This document shows positions 56,461 through 64,000 of a DNA stretch of 64,000 nt, in pieces. Where the stretch lies: contig NZ_CP009048.1 in the NCBI RefSeq assembly GCF_000746525.1, forward strand, positions 1,357,501-1,421,500. Reading direction: 5' to 3'. Each line of letters starts with the position of its first letter. Within the stretch, counting starts at the first letter, position 1. The DNA is from Pseudomonas alkylphenolica. Its GTDB lineage: Bacteria; Pseudomonadota; Gammaproteobacteria; Pseudomonadales; Pseudomonadaceae. The notes under the pieces are model-generated. The model made no database searches. It was not told where the DNA came from and saw only the letters and a program-made list of their open reading frames with translations. The position numbers and the translations under genes were made by a program.

Positions 56461-57104
56461 GCGACCAGGCTTTTACAGACGCCGAGCGCGCTGCCGTTTA
56501 CCGGGCCATCGGCGAGCGCCGCGACATGCGGCACTTCATCAAGGGCGAAGTAGCGCCGGAGCTGCTTGCGCGTCTGCTCGAAGCGGCGCATCAGGCGCCC
56601 AGCGTCGGCCTGATGCAGCCATGGCGCTTTATCCGCATCACCGACCGCGACCTGCGCCAGCGTATCCAGGGCCTGGTGGAAGCCGAGCGAGTGCGCACCG
56701 CTGAGGCACTGGGTGAGCGCTCGGACGAATTCATGAAGCTCAAGGTCGAAGGCATCAGCGATTGCGCCGAAGTGCTGGTGGCGGCGTTGATGGATGACCG
56801 CGACAAGCACATTTTCGGCCGTCGCACCTTGCCGGAGATGGACCTCGCCTCGTTGTCATGCGCGATCCAGAACCTCTGGCTGGCAGCGCGTGCCGAAGGC
56901 CTGGGCATGGGCTGGGTATCGCTGTTCGAGCCCCTGGCGCTGGCGCAGTTGCTGGGAATGCCGGCCGGTGCCAAGCCGCTGGCGATTCTCTGCCTGGGCC
57001 CGGTCCAGGCGTTCTATCCCGCGCCGATGCTGGTCCTCGAAGGCTGGGCCACGGCGCGGCCCTTGAGTGACATGCTGTATGAAAACCAGTGGGGAGAGTC
57101 TTGA
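56457..57104 (+). CDS. bluB: 5,6-dimethylbenzimidazole synthase
   Basis: 215 aa flavin-destructase of the nitroreductase fold. [43 protein letters not shown] binds FMN, and [22 protein letters not shown] follows. It converts reduced FMN and oxygen to the lower ligand of B12. Its presence shows aerobic lower-ligand synthesis. The stop overlaps the cobD start by one base. Confidence 0.93.
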   Translation: MSDQAFTDAERAAVYRAIGERRDMRHFIKGEVAPELLARLLEAAHQAPSVGLMQPWRFIRITDRDLRQRIQGLVEAERVRTAEALGERSDEFMKLKVEGISDCAEVLVAALMDDRDKHIFGRRTLPEMDLASLSCAIQNLWLAARAEGLGMGWVSLFEPLALAQLLGMPAGAKPLAILCLGPVQAFYPAPMLVLEGWATARPLSDMLYENQWGES

Positions 57105-58012
57105 TGAGTGTGGCGTTGCTGACCGTTGCCGGGGTGGCGCTGGATGCGTTGTTGGGTGAGCCCCAGCGTCGTCATCCGCTGGTTGCCTTTGGCCGCCTGG
57201 CCGGGCGCCTGGAGCAGCGTTTCAACGCCGCTGGCCGTGGTTGGCGCAGCCATGGCGTGACTGCCTGGTTCCTGGCGGTGATTCCCCTGACCCTGTTGGC
57301 CACCTTGCTGTCCTGGCTGCCCTATATCGGCTGGTTGGTGGAAGTGCTGGCCTTGTATTGCGCCCTGGGCCTGCGCAGCCTGGGCGAGCACGTGACCCCG
57401 GTGGCCGACGCTTTGCGCTGCGGTGACCTGGATGAAGCACGCCGTCGTGTGGGTTTTCTGGTCAGCCGCGAAACCCGCGAACTGGACGAAACCGCTGTGG
57501 CGCGCGCAGCCACCGAGTCGGTGCTGGAAAACGGTAGCGATGCAGTGTTCGCTGCGCTGTTCTGGTTTGTCGTGGCGGGCGCACCGGGTGTGGTGCTCTA
57601 TCGGCTGAGCAACACCCTGGATGCCATGTGGGGCTATCGCAACGAGCGTTTCGAGCGTTTCGGCTGGGCCGCTGCACGCATCGATGATGTGCTCAACTAC
57701 ATTCCTGCGCGGCTGGTCGCACTGACCTACGCGCTGCTCGGCAAAACCCGCCTGGCGCTGAAGTGCTGGCGGCGTCAGGCGCCGCTGTGGGACAGCCCCA
57801 ACGCCGGTCCGGTGATGGCCGCAGGCGCCGGTGCCCTGGCTGTGGAGCTGGGTGGCCCGGCGGTCTATCACGGTGAGCTGCACGAACGCGCACAACTGGG
57901 CGAAGGCCCGGTGGCTGATGCAGACTCGATTGAGCGTGGCTGGCGCCTGGTTTGCCAAGGCGTGTGGTTGTGGTTGCTGCTGTTGTGTCTGGGAGCTGAA
58001 TTCTATGCTTGA
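57104..58012 (+). CDS. cobD: adenosylcobinamide-phosphate synthase
   Basis: 302 aa polytopic membrane protein (CbiB/CobD). [25 protein letters not shown] at the N-terminus, [34 protein letters not shown] in the middle and [30 protein letters not shown] are family signatures. It attaches aminopropanol to adenosylcobyric acid. The ATG at 57104 overlaps the bluB stop. Confidence 0.94.
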   Translation: MSVALLTVAGVALDALLGEPQRRHPLVAFGRLAGRLEQRFNAAGRGWRSHGVTAWFLAVIPLTLLATLLSWLPYIGWLVEVLALYCALGLRSLGEHVTPVADALRCGDLDEARRRVGFLVSRETRELDETAVARAATESVLENGSDAVFAALFWFVVAGAPGVVLYRLSNTLDAMWGYRNERFERFGWAAARIDDVLNYIPARLVALTYALLGKTRLALKCWRRQAPLWDSPNAGPVMAAGAGALAVELGGPAVYHGELHERAQLGEGPVADADSIERGWRLVCQGVWLWLLLLCLGAEFYA

Positions 58013-58997
58013 GCACGGTGGGCGCCTGCAGCGCGCAGTGCAGCACTACGGTATCGCCCGGGAGCACTGGCTGGACCTGTCCAGCGGTATTGCGCCCTGG
58101 CCTTACGCGATTCCGCAAATCCCGCTGCAGGCCTGGGCGCGCCTGCCGGAAACCGATGATGGTCTGGAACAGGCTGCGGCCGAGTACTACCGGGTCCAGC
58201 AGGTGCTGCCGGTGGCCGGCTCTCAGGCCGCGATCCAGGCCTTGCCGCACCTGCGCGCTCGCGGCACGGTTGGCGTGTTGTCGCCCTGTTATGCCGAACA
58301 CGCCGAGGGCTGGCGTCGTGCCGGGCATCAGGTGCTTGAGTTGCAGAGTGAGCAGGTGGACGAACTGCTCGACAGCCTGGATGTGCTGGTGGTGGTCAAC
58401 CCGAACAATCCCACCGGCTGCCTGCTGACGGCTGAGCAGTTGCTCGCCTGGCATGCCCGCCTGGCCTCGCGCGGTGGCTGGTTGCTGGTCGATGAAGCTT
58501 TTATGGACAACACCCCGCAGCACAGCATTGGCGCCGAGGCACAACGTCCGGGGCTGATTGTGCTGCGCTCGTTCGGCAAGTTCTTTGGTCTGGCCGGTGT
58601 ACGTCTGGGCTTTGTGCTGGCTGAAGCGGTGTTGTTGCAACGCCTGGCCGAACTGCTGGGGCCCTGGACCGTCAGCGGGCCAACGCGGATTCTTGGCCAG
58701 GTTTGCCTGCTCGACAGCGTTGCGCATCAACGCCAGATCGCTCGCTGCGCGGCAGCCAGCCAGCGCCTGGCAGACTTGCTGAGCCGCGCAGGCTTTGCCC
58801 CGACAGGGGGCTGCGATCTGTTTCAGTACCTGGTTACCGATCAAGCCGTGCTGCTGCATGAGTTCATGGCCCGACGGGGCATTTTGCTGCGTCTGTTCAG
58901 CCAGCCTGCCAGTCTGCGCTTTGGTTTGCCGGCCACCGAGCAGGACTTTCAGCGCCTGCAGCAGGCATTCAACGATTACTGCAAGGAACAGCCATGA
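58005..58997 (+). CDS. cobC: threonine-phosphate decarboxylase
   Basis: 330 aa PLP-dependent aminotransferase-fold enzyme. It starts [17 protein letters not shown] and carries [19 protein letters not shown] and the PLP lysine in [19 protein letters not shown]. It makes aminopropanol phosphate for the B12 side chain. The ATG at 58005 overlaps the cobD stop by eight bases and has GGGAG before it; the longer frame within cobD is rejected. Confidence 0.93.
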   Translation: MLEHGGRLQRAVQHYGIAREHWLDLSSGIAPWPYAIPQIPLQAWARLPETDDGLEQAAAEYYRVQQVLPVAGSQAAIQALPHLRARGTVGVLSPCYAEHAEGWRRAGHQVLELQSEQVDELLDSLDVLVVVNPNNPTGCLLTAEQLLAWHARLASRGGWLLVDEAFMDNTPQHSIGAEAQRPGLIVLRSFGKFFGLAGVRLGFVLAEAVLLQRLAELLGPWTVSGPTRILGQVCLLDSVAHQRQIARCAAASQRLADLLSRAGFAPTGGCDLFQYLVTDQAVLLHEFMARRGILLRLFSQPASLRFGLPATEQDFQRLQQAFNDYCKEQP

Positions 58998-60448
58998 GTA
59001 CCCTGATGGTGCAGGGCACCACCTCCGATGCCGGCAAGAGCACCCTGGTGACCGCGCTGTGCCGCTGGTTGTTGCGCCAGGGCGTGGCGGTGGTGCCGTT
59101 CAAGCCGCAGAACATGGCGCTCAACAGTGCCGTGACCGAGGACGGCGGCGAGATCGGCCGGGCTCAGGCGGTTCAGGCTCAGGCCGCTGGGCTGGCGCCG
59201 CACACCGACATGAACCCGGTGCTGCTCAAGCCCAATAGCGACACCGGCGCTCAAGTCATCGTCCATGGCCGCGCGGTCACCAGCATGAACGCGGTGGCGT
59301 ACCACGACTACAAGGTCATCGCCATGCAGGCGGTGCTGGAGTCGCACCAGCGCTTGAGTGCCCAGTACCCGGTGGTAATGGTCGAAGGCGCCGGTTCGCC
59401 AGCGGAGATCAACCTGCGTGCCGGCGATATCGCCAACATGGGTTTTGCCGAAGCGGTGGACTGTCCGGTGATCCTGATTGCCGACATTAATCGCGGCGGG
59501 GTGTTCGCCCATCTGGTCGGCACCCTGGAGCTGTTGTCGCCAAGTGAGCAGGCGCGGGTCAAAGGTTTTGTCATCAACCGTTTCCGGGGGGACATCGCGC
59601 TATTGCAGCCGGGCCTGGACTGGCTGGAGGCGCGTACCGGCAAACCGGTACTGGGCGTATTGCCGTATGTGCTGGACCTGCACCTGGAAGCCGAGGACGG
59701 TATCGACCAGCGCCAGGGTGACAAGGCGGCGCGCGCACTCAAAGTGATCGTGCCGGTGCTGCCGCGCATCAGCAACCATACCGATTTCGACCCGCTGCGC
59801 CTGCACCCGCAAGTCGACCTGCAGTTCATCGGCCCAGGCGATCCGATTCCGCCTGCGGACCTGATCATCCTGCCGGGTTCCAAGAGCGTGCGCGGCGATC
59901 TGGCGCAATTGCGCGCCCGTGGCTGGGATCAGGCCATCACCCGGCATCTGCGTTACGGCGGCAAGGTGCTGGGCATCTGTGGCGGCCTGCAGATGCTCGG
60001 CCAGCGGGTGGAAGACCCGCTGGGCCTGGAAGGCGCGGCCGGCAGCAGCGATGGCCTGGGTTTGCTCGATTTCGTCACCGTGCTGGAAGCGCACAAGCAA
60101 CTGCGTAACGTCGCGGGTACCTTGCAGCTGGAGCAGGCACCGATCAGCGGTTATGAGATCCATGCCGGGGTGACCCAGGGCGCGGCTTTGGAGCGGCCTG
60201 CGGTGCAACTGGCGGACGGTCGCAGCGATGGCGCCATCAGTGCTGACGGGCAGATTCTCGCGACCTACCTGCACGGTCTGTTCGAAAGCCCGCAGTCGTG
60301 CGCGGCATTGTTGCGCTGGGCCGGTCTGCATGAGGTCGAACAGATCGATTACCAGGCGCTGCGCGAACGCGACATCGAGCGCCTCGCCGACCTGGTCGAA
60401 CAGCACCTGGATACCCCCTGCCTACGTCAACTGTGCGGGCTGAACTGA
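58994..60448 (+). CDS. cobQ: cobyric acid synthase
   Basis: 484 aa. N-terminal [22 protein letters not shown] site, [29 protein letters not shown], and a C-terminal amidotransferase domain with Cys in [16 protein letters not shown]. It amidates side chains b, d, e and g. Overlaps cobC by four bases. Confidence 0.95.
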   Translation: MSTLMVQGTTSDAGKSTLVTALCRWLLRQGVAVVPFKPQNMALNSAVTEDGGEIGRAQAVQAQAAGLAPHTDMNPVLLKPNSDTGAQVIVHGRAVTSMNAVAYHDYKVIAMQAVLESHQRLSAQYPVVMVEGAGSPAEINLRAGDIANMGFAEAVDCPVILIADINRGGVFAHLVGTLELLSPSEQARVKGFVINRFRGDIALLQPGLDWLEARTGKPVLGVLPYVLDLHLEAEDGIDQRQGDKAARALKVIVPVLPRISNHTDFDPLRLHPQVDLQFIGPGDPIPPADLIILPGSKSVRGDLAQLRARGWDQAITRHLRYGGKVLGICGGLQMLGQRVEDPLGLEGAAGSSDGLGLLDFVTVLEAHKQLRNVAGTLQLEQAPISGYEIHAGVTQGAALERPAVQLADGRSDGAISADGQILATYLHGLFESPQSCAALLRWAGLHEVEQIDYQALRERDIERLADLVEQHLDTPCLRQLCGLN

Positions 60449-60449
60449 C

Positions 60450-60971
60450 ATGCTCAATCTGATCCTCGGGGGTGCCCGTTCCGGCAAGAGCCGCCTGGCT
60501 GAACAACTGGCCGAGCGCAGCGGCTTGCCGGTCACCTACATCGCCACCAGCGAACCGCTGGATGGTGAAATGAATGCCCGGGTGCAACTGCACCGTGAGC
60601 GCCGGCCCTCCAGTTGGGGGCTGATCGAAGAGCCTCTTGCGCTGGCCGATGTCCTGCGTGCCAACGCCAGCGCCGAGCGCTGCCTGTTGGTCGACTGCCT
60701 GACCCTGTGGCTGACCAACCTGCTGATGCTGGACGACCCCGAGCGTCTGCAGGCCGAGCGCACGGCGCTGCTTGATTGCCTGGCCGGGTTGCCGGGTGAA
60801 ATCATTCTGGTCAGCAACGAGAGCGGCCTTGGCGTTGTGCCGCTGGGCGAGCTGACCCGCCGCTATGTCGATGAAGCCGGCTGGCTGCACCAGGCGATTG
60901 CCGAACGTTGCCAGCGGGTGGTACTGACCGTCGCTGGCCTGCCTCTGACCCTGAAAGGAACTGCACCATGA
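60450..60971 (+). CDS. cobU: adenosylcobinamide kinase/guanylyltransferase
   Basis: 173 aa (CobP/CobU). P-loop [19 protein letters not shown] at the N-terminus, [26 protein letters not shown], and [12 protein letters not shown]. It phosphorylates adenosylcobinamide and activates it with GTP. The start lies one base after the cobQ stop; its stop overlaps cobT as ATGA. Confidence 0.94.
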   Translation: MLNLILGGARSGKSRLAEQLAERSGLPVTYIATSEPLDGEMNARVQLHRERRPSSWGLIEEPLALADVLRANASAERCLLVDCLTLWLTNLLMLDDPERLQAERTALLDCLAGLPGEIILVSNESGLGVVPLGELTRRYVDEAGWLHQAIAERCQRVVLTVAGLPLTLKGTAP

Positions 60972-62023
60972 GTCACAACTGGTGGCTTGATGCCTGCCGC
61001 GCCGTTGATCAGGCTGCCTGCGACCAGGCCCTGGCGCGTCAACAACAATTGACCAAGCCGGCCGGCTCGCTGGGGCGGCTGGAATTGATTGCAGTACAAC
61101 TTGCCGGTTTGCAGGGGCAGTTCAAACCGCGCCTGGACCAGGTGAGCATCGCGATCTTCGCCGGTGATCACGGGGTGGTCGCCGAAGGTATTTCCGCCTA
61201 TCCCCAGGCGGTGACCGGGCAGATGCTGCAGAACTTTGTTGGCGGTGGCGCGGCGATCAGCGTGCTGGCGCGTCAGCTCAAAGCGCAGCTGGAGGTGGTG
61301 GACCTGGGCACCATCGACCCGCACTTGAGCCTGCCGGGTGTACGTCACCTGCGGGTGGGGCCGGGTACGGAGAACTTCGCCAAGGCCCCGGCAATGACCC
61401 GGGAGCAGGGCATGCAAGCGCTGCAAGGTGGTCGTGAAAGTGCCTTGCGTGCGGCGGACGGCGGCGCCCAGCTGTTCATTGGCGGCGAGATGGGCATCGG
61501 CAATACCACCGCAGCCAGTGCCCTGGCTTGTGCCTTGCTCGGTTGCCCGGCGATCGAGCTCAGCGGTCCGGGTACCGGCCTGGATGCCGCTGGCGTTCGC
61601 CACAAGGCCGAGGTGATCGAGCGCGCCTTGGCGCTCCATAAGGATCTGGCGGATGATCCGTTGCAGCAGCTGTTTTGCTTCGGTGGCTTTGAAATCGCCG
61701 CCCTGGTCGGGGCCTATCTGGGCTGCGCCCAGGCCGGTATTACCATACTGATCGATGGCTTTATCTGCACCGTTGCCGCGTTGGTCGCGGTGCGGATCAA
61801 TCCGGATTGTCGTGACTGGCTGCTGTTTGGTCACTGCGGCGCCGAGCCCGGGCACCGTCGGGTGCTGGCCGAACTGGATGCAGAGCCGGTGCTGGAGCTC
61901 GGTTTGCGTTTGGGTGAGGGCAGTGGTGCGGCGCTGGCCGTCCCCGTATTGCGTCTGGCCTGCGACCTGCACGGGCAGATGGCGACGTTCGCCGAAGCTG
62001 CGGTGGCGGACCGTCCGGCATGA
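60968..62023 (+). CDS. cobT: nicotinate-nucleotide-dimethylbenzimidazole phosphoribosyltransferase
   Basis: 351 aa. [45 protein letters not shown] and [17 protein letters not shown] are diagnostic, and the C-terminal [16 protein letters not shown] supplies the active-site glutamate region. It activates the lower ligand as alpha-ribazole phosphate. The ATG at 60968 overlaps cobU; overlaps the next gene by four bases. Confidence 0.95.
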   Translation: MSHNWWLDACRAVDQAACDQALARQQQLTKPAGSLGRLELIAVQLAGLQGQFKPRLDQVSIAIFAGDHGVVAEGISAYPQAVTGQMLQNFVGGGAAISVLARQLKAQLEVVDLGTIDPHLSLPGVRHLRVGPGTENFAKAPAMTREQGMQALQGGRESALRAADGGAQLFIGGEMGIGNTTAASALACALLGCPAIELSGPGTGLDAAGVRHKAEVIERALALHKDLADDPLQQLFCFGGFEIAALVGAYLGCAQAGITILIDGFICTVAALVAVRINPDCRDWLLFGHCGAEPGHRRVLAELDAEPVLELGLRLGEGSGAALAVPVLRLACDLHGQMATFAEAAVADRPA

Positions 62024-62589
62024 TTATCGACTTGCTGCGCCACGGTGAAACCGAGCTGGGCGGCGGCCTGCGCGGTAGCCTCGATGATGCCCTGACCGCC
62101 AAAGGCTGGGCACAGATGCAGGCTGCGGTGGACAGCGACGGGCCCTGGCAGGTTCTGGTCAGCTCCCCCTTGCAGCGCTGCGCCCGTTTTGCCCAGGCGC
62201 TGGGTGAGCAAATGCGCCTGCCGGTGCAGTTGGCGCCCGGGTTGCAGGAGCTGCATTTTGGTGAGTGGGAAGGGCGCAGTGCCGCTGACCTGATGCTCAC
62301 CCATGAGCAGCAACTGGGGCAGTTCTGGGCCGATCCCTATGCTTTCACCCCGCCTGGCGGTGAGCCGGTGCTCGACTTCTCGCAACGGGTACTGGCCGCC
62401 ATTGCCTCATTGCACCGGGAACATGCTGGCAAGCACCTGCTGCTGGTTACCCACGGTGGTGTGATGCGGCTGTTGCTGGCGCGGGCCAGGGGCCTGCCCC
62501 GTGAACAGTTACTGCAGGTCGAAGTCGGTCATGGCGCCTTGTGCCGCCTTGAGGTGCTGGCTGACGGCAGTCTGCGGGAAGTGCACTGA
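62020..62589 (+). CDS. alpha-ribazole phosphatase (histidine phosphatase family)
   Basis: 189 aa phosphoglycerate-mutase-like phosphatase with the phosphohistidine motif [15 protein letters not shown] at the N-terminus and the second His in [16 protein letters not shown]. In this position it is the CobC-type phosphatase of the E. coli/Salmonella naming, removing phosphate from alpha-ribazole phosphate or cobalamin phosphate. The symbol is left empty because cobC is already used here for the decarboxylase. Confidence 0.88.
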   Translation: MIIDLLRHGETELGGGLRGSLDDALTAKGWAQMQAAVDSDGPWQVLVSSPLQRCARFAQALGEQMRLPVQLAPGLQELHFGEWEGRSAADLMLTHEQQLGQFWADPYAFTPPGGEPVLDFSQRVLAAIASLHREHAGKHLLLVTHGGVMRLLLARARGLPREQLLQVEVGHGALCRLEVLADGSLREVH

Positions 62590-62590
62590 G

Positions 62591-63319
62591 ATGCTCGCGT
62601 TCTGGATTGCCTTGCAGTTTCTCAGCAGCCTGCCGGTGCGTTTGCCGGGGATGCCGACACCTGAACAATTGGGCCGCTCTCTGCTGTTCTATCCGCTGGT
62701 GGGGCTGTTGTTTGGTGTGCTGCTGTGGGGCTTGAACACCTTGCTCGACGGCAGTCCGTTGCTGCTGCACACCGCCTTGTTGCTTTGTGCCTGGGTACTG
62801 CTCAGTGGCGGCCTGCACCTGGATGGCCTGGCCGACAGTGCCGATGCCTGGCTGGGCGGCTTCGGTGACCGCGAACGCACCCTGGAAATCATGAAGGACC
62901 CGCGCAGCGGACCGATTGCTGTGGTGACGCTGGTGCTGGTGCTGCTGCTCAAGTTCTGCGCGTTGCTGGTGCTGGTGGAACGAGGGCAGGGCCTGTTGTT
63001 GATAGTAGCGCCGTTGCTGGGCCGGACGGCTTTGCTCGGGCTGTTTTTGTCCACGCCCTATGTGCGGGCCGGGGGATTGGGGCAGGCCTTGGCCGATCAT
63101 GTGCCACGGCGTAGCGGGGCATGGGTGCTGCTTGCCAGTTGCGTCCTGTGTTTGTGTCTGACGGGGCTGCAAGGGTTGTACGTTCTGGCTGTCGCGGGTG
63201 TAGCTTTTTTCTGGTTTCGTCGACTGATGATTCAGCGGTTGGGCGGGACCACCGGTGACACCGCCGGTGCGCTACTGGAATTGCTGGAGTTGGCGGTTTT
63301 GCTCAGCCTGGCGCTGTAG
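62591..63319 (+). CDS. cobS: adenosylcobinamide-GDP ribazoletransferase
   Basis: 242 aa polytopic membrane protein. GGLHLDGLADSADAWLGGFGDRERTLEIMKDPRSGPIAVV is the conserved metal-binding region (Asp-rich), and GRTALLGLF and LGGTTGDTAGALLELLEL follow. It joins activated cobinamide to alpha-ribazole, the last steps of B12 assembly. The ATG at 62591 lies one base after the phosphatase stop; the longer frame is not supported. Confidence 0.94.
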   Translation: MLAFWIALQFLSSLPVRLPGMPTPEQLGRSLLFYPLVGLLFGVLLWGLNTLLDGSPLLLHTALLLCAWVLLSGGLHLDGLADSADAWLGGFGDRERTLEIMKDPRSGPIAVVTLVLVLLLKFCALLVLVERGQGLLLIVAPLLGRTALLGLFLSTPYVRAGGLGQALADHVPRRSGAWVLLASCVLCLCLTGLQGLYVLAVAGVAFFWFRRLMIQRLGGTTGDTAGALLELLELAVLLSLAL

Positions 63320-63396
63320 TTCCTGGCCATCCGGGGCGCCATTTCCCTGGGTAGTCACAGGCGTATGCTGCCCCCTTTCTGGTCGGGAGGTGGCAT

Positions 63397-64000
63397 ATGC
63401 GCGAATCAGTACGAGGCGGGCTGCTGGCCCTGTGTTGTTTGTTCGGCAGCGCCCAGGCTGCGGACCTGATCGATTTCTGGGATACACCCCGTCACGGTGG
63501 CAACAGTTTCAATCGACTGCCGCCTGATCAGGCGTACTTCCAGGCGCTCAAAGACTACGGTGCGACCTGGGTCCGGTTGTCTTATGACAAGTGGCAGCCT
63601 GCCGGTCGTGACTTCCTGCTGGGGAATGCCGACGGCTACAAAGGGCTGGCAGCCGAAGACCTGGCGCACCTGCGCAAGACGCTTGATGCTGCCCATGCCG
63701 CCGGGCTCAAGGTGGTCATTGCGCCGCTGTCATTACCGGGCATGCGCTGGGCGCAGAACAATCATGACCGTTTCGACGACCGCCTCTGGCAGGACAAGGC
63801 CTGGTGGGCGCAATCAGCCGCGTTCTGGCGAGATCTGGCCACTGCCCTCAAGGAGCATCCGGCAATTGCCGCCTACAACCTGATCAACGAGCCGGCACCG
63901 GAGAAGATGGGCGGGCTTGCCGAGCATGCAACAGCCACCGGGATGCACGCCTGGTATCGGCAACAGCAGGGCGGCGCCCGGGATTTGCCTGGTTTCTACA
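63397..64000 (+). CDS. secreted glycoside hydrolase family 5 protein, 5' part
   Basis: The first 201 codons of a gene that runs off the window. A signal peptide (MRESVRGGLLALCCLFGSAQA-A) indicates export. WDTPRHGGNSFNRLPPDQAYFQALKDYGATWVRLSYDKWQP and IAAYNLINEPAPE, with the acid/base Glu after Asn, are typical of GH5 (cellulase A-type) enzymes. Substrate unknown. The ATG at 63397 has GGGAGG 9 bases upstream. It is separated by 77 bases from cobS and probably independent of the B12 operon. Confidence 0.85.
   Translation, partial: MRESVRGGLLALCCLFGSAQAADLIDFWDTPRHGGNSFNRLPPDQAYFQALKDYGATWVRLSYDKWQPAGRDFLLGNADGYKGLAAEDLAHLRKTLDAAHAAGLKVVIAPLSLPGMRWAQNNHDRFDDRLWQDKAWWAQSAAFWRDLATALKEHPAIAAYNLINEPAPEKMGGLAEHATATGMHAWYRQQQGGARDLPGFY

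Overview
The window comes from a high-GC Pseudomonas chromosome, most likely the P. putida group. Three things point there: the order ldhA - gacS - response regulator/sensor kinase - cysM - rlmD - relA - mazG, the oprH-phoP-phoQ operon, and a family of about a dozen Pseudomonas-type REP palindromes. All calls rest on reading the sequence; no searches were run.

Layout. 1-2000 is the 3' end of an rRNA operon (23S 3' part, 5S, terminator). 2.1-7.3 kb is a four-gene operon for a flavin L-amino-acid oxidase/monooxygenase, a nitrilase-fold amidase, an unrecognised internally duplicated membrane protein and an asparaginase, which looks like amino acid/amide catabolism. 7.4-13.3 kb is mostly accessory DNA: a small Cys-containing protein, a SulP transporter, a RES/Xre toxin-antitoxin pair with a palindromic candidate operator, a BRO-N (phage antirepressor-type) gene behind an overlapping 29-codon ORF and an elaborate structured RNA resembling the phage P1 C4-icd-ant arrangement, and an AT-rich two-gene unit encoding a 98-aa unknown protein and a caspase-fold protease with an EF-hand-like loop. 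The last unit is the best candidate for an undescribed system.

13.4-18.5 kb holds nrdB and nrdA (class Ia ribonucleotide reductase) with a candidate NrdR box pair and a DnaA box upstream. 18.5-22.1 kb holds an RstAB-like two-component system with an overlapping FhuF-like gene, then a phosphopantetheinyl transferase. 22.3-25.1 kb is oprH-phoP-phoQ behind four GTTCAG repeats. 25.2-26.7 kb is dctA behind a sigma-54 promoter. 26.8-33.7 kb carries small housekeeping genes (SprT-like, Yip1, ttcA, tag, DUF2069, wrbA, arsC-like, TlpA-like lipoprotein, META lipoprotein, ldhA). 33.7-44.4 kb carries gacS, a second OmpR-type pair, cysM, rlmD, relA and mazG. 44.4-54.0 kb carries DUF2058, DUF3108, purN-purM, DUF2066, a PerM-like protein, hda, two NlpC/P60 lipoproteins, an O-methyltransferase and a hypothetical protein. 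54.1-63.3 kb is a cobalamin riboswitch followed by a ten-gene adenosylcobalamin assembly operon (cobO, cobB, bluB, cobD, cobC, cobQ, cobU, cobT, an alpha-ribazole phosphatase, cobS). The window ends inside a secreted GH5 glycosidase gene.

REP palindromes sit mostly between genes, but two have entered reading frames and now encode the C-terminal tails of a TlpA-like lipoprotein and a sensor kinase.
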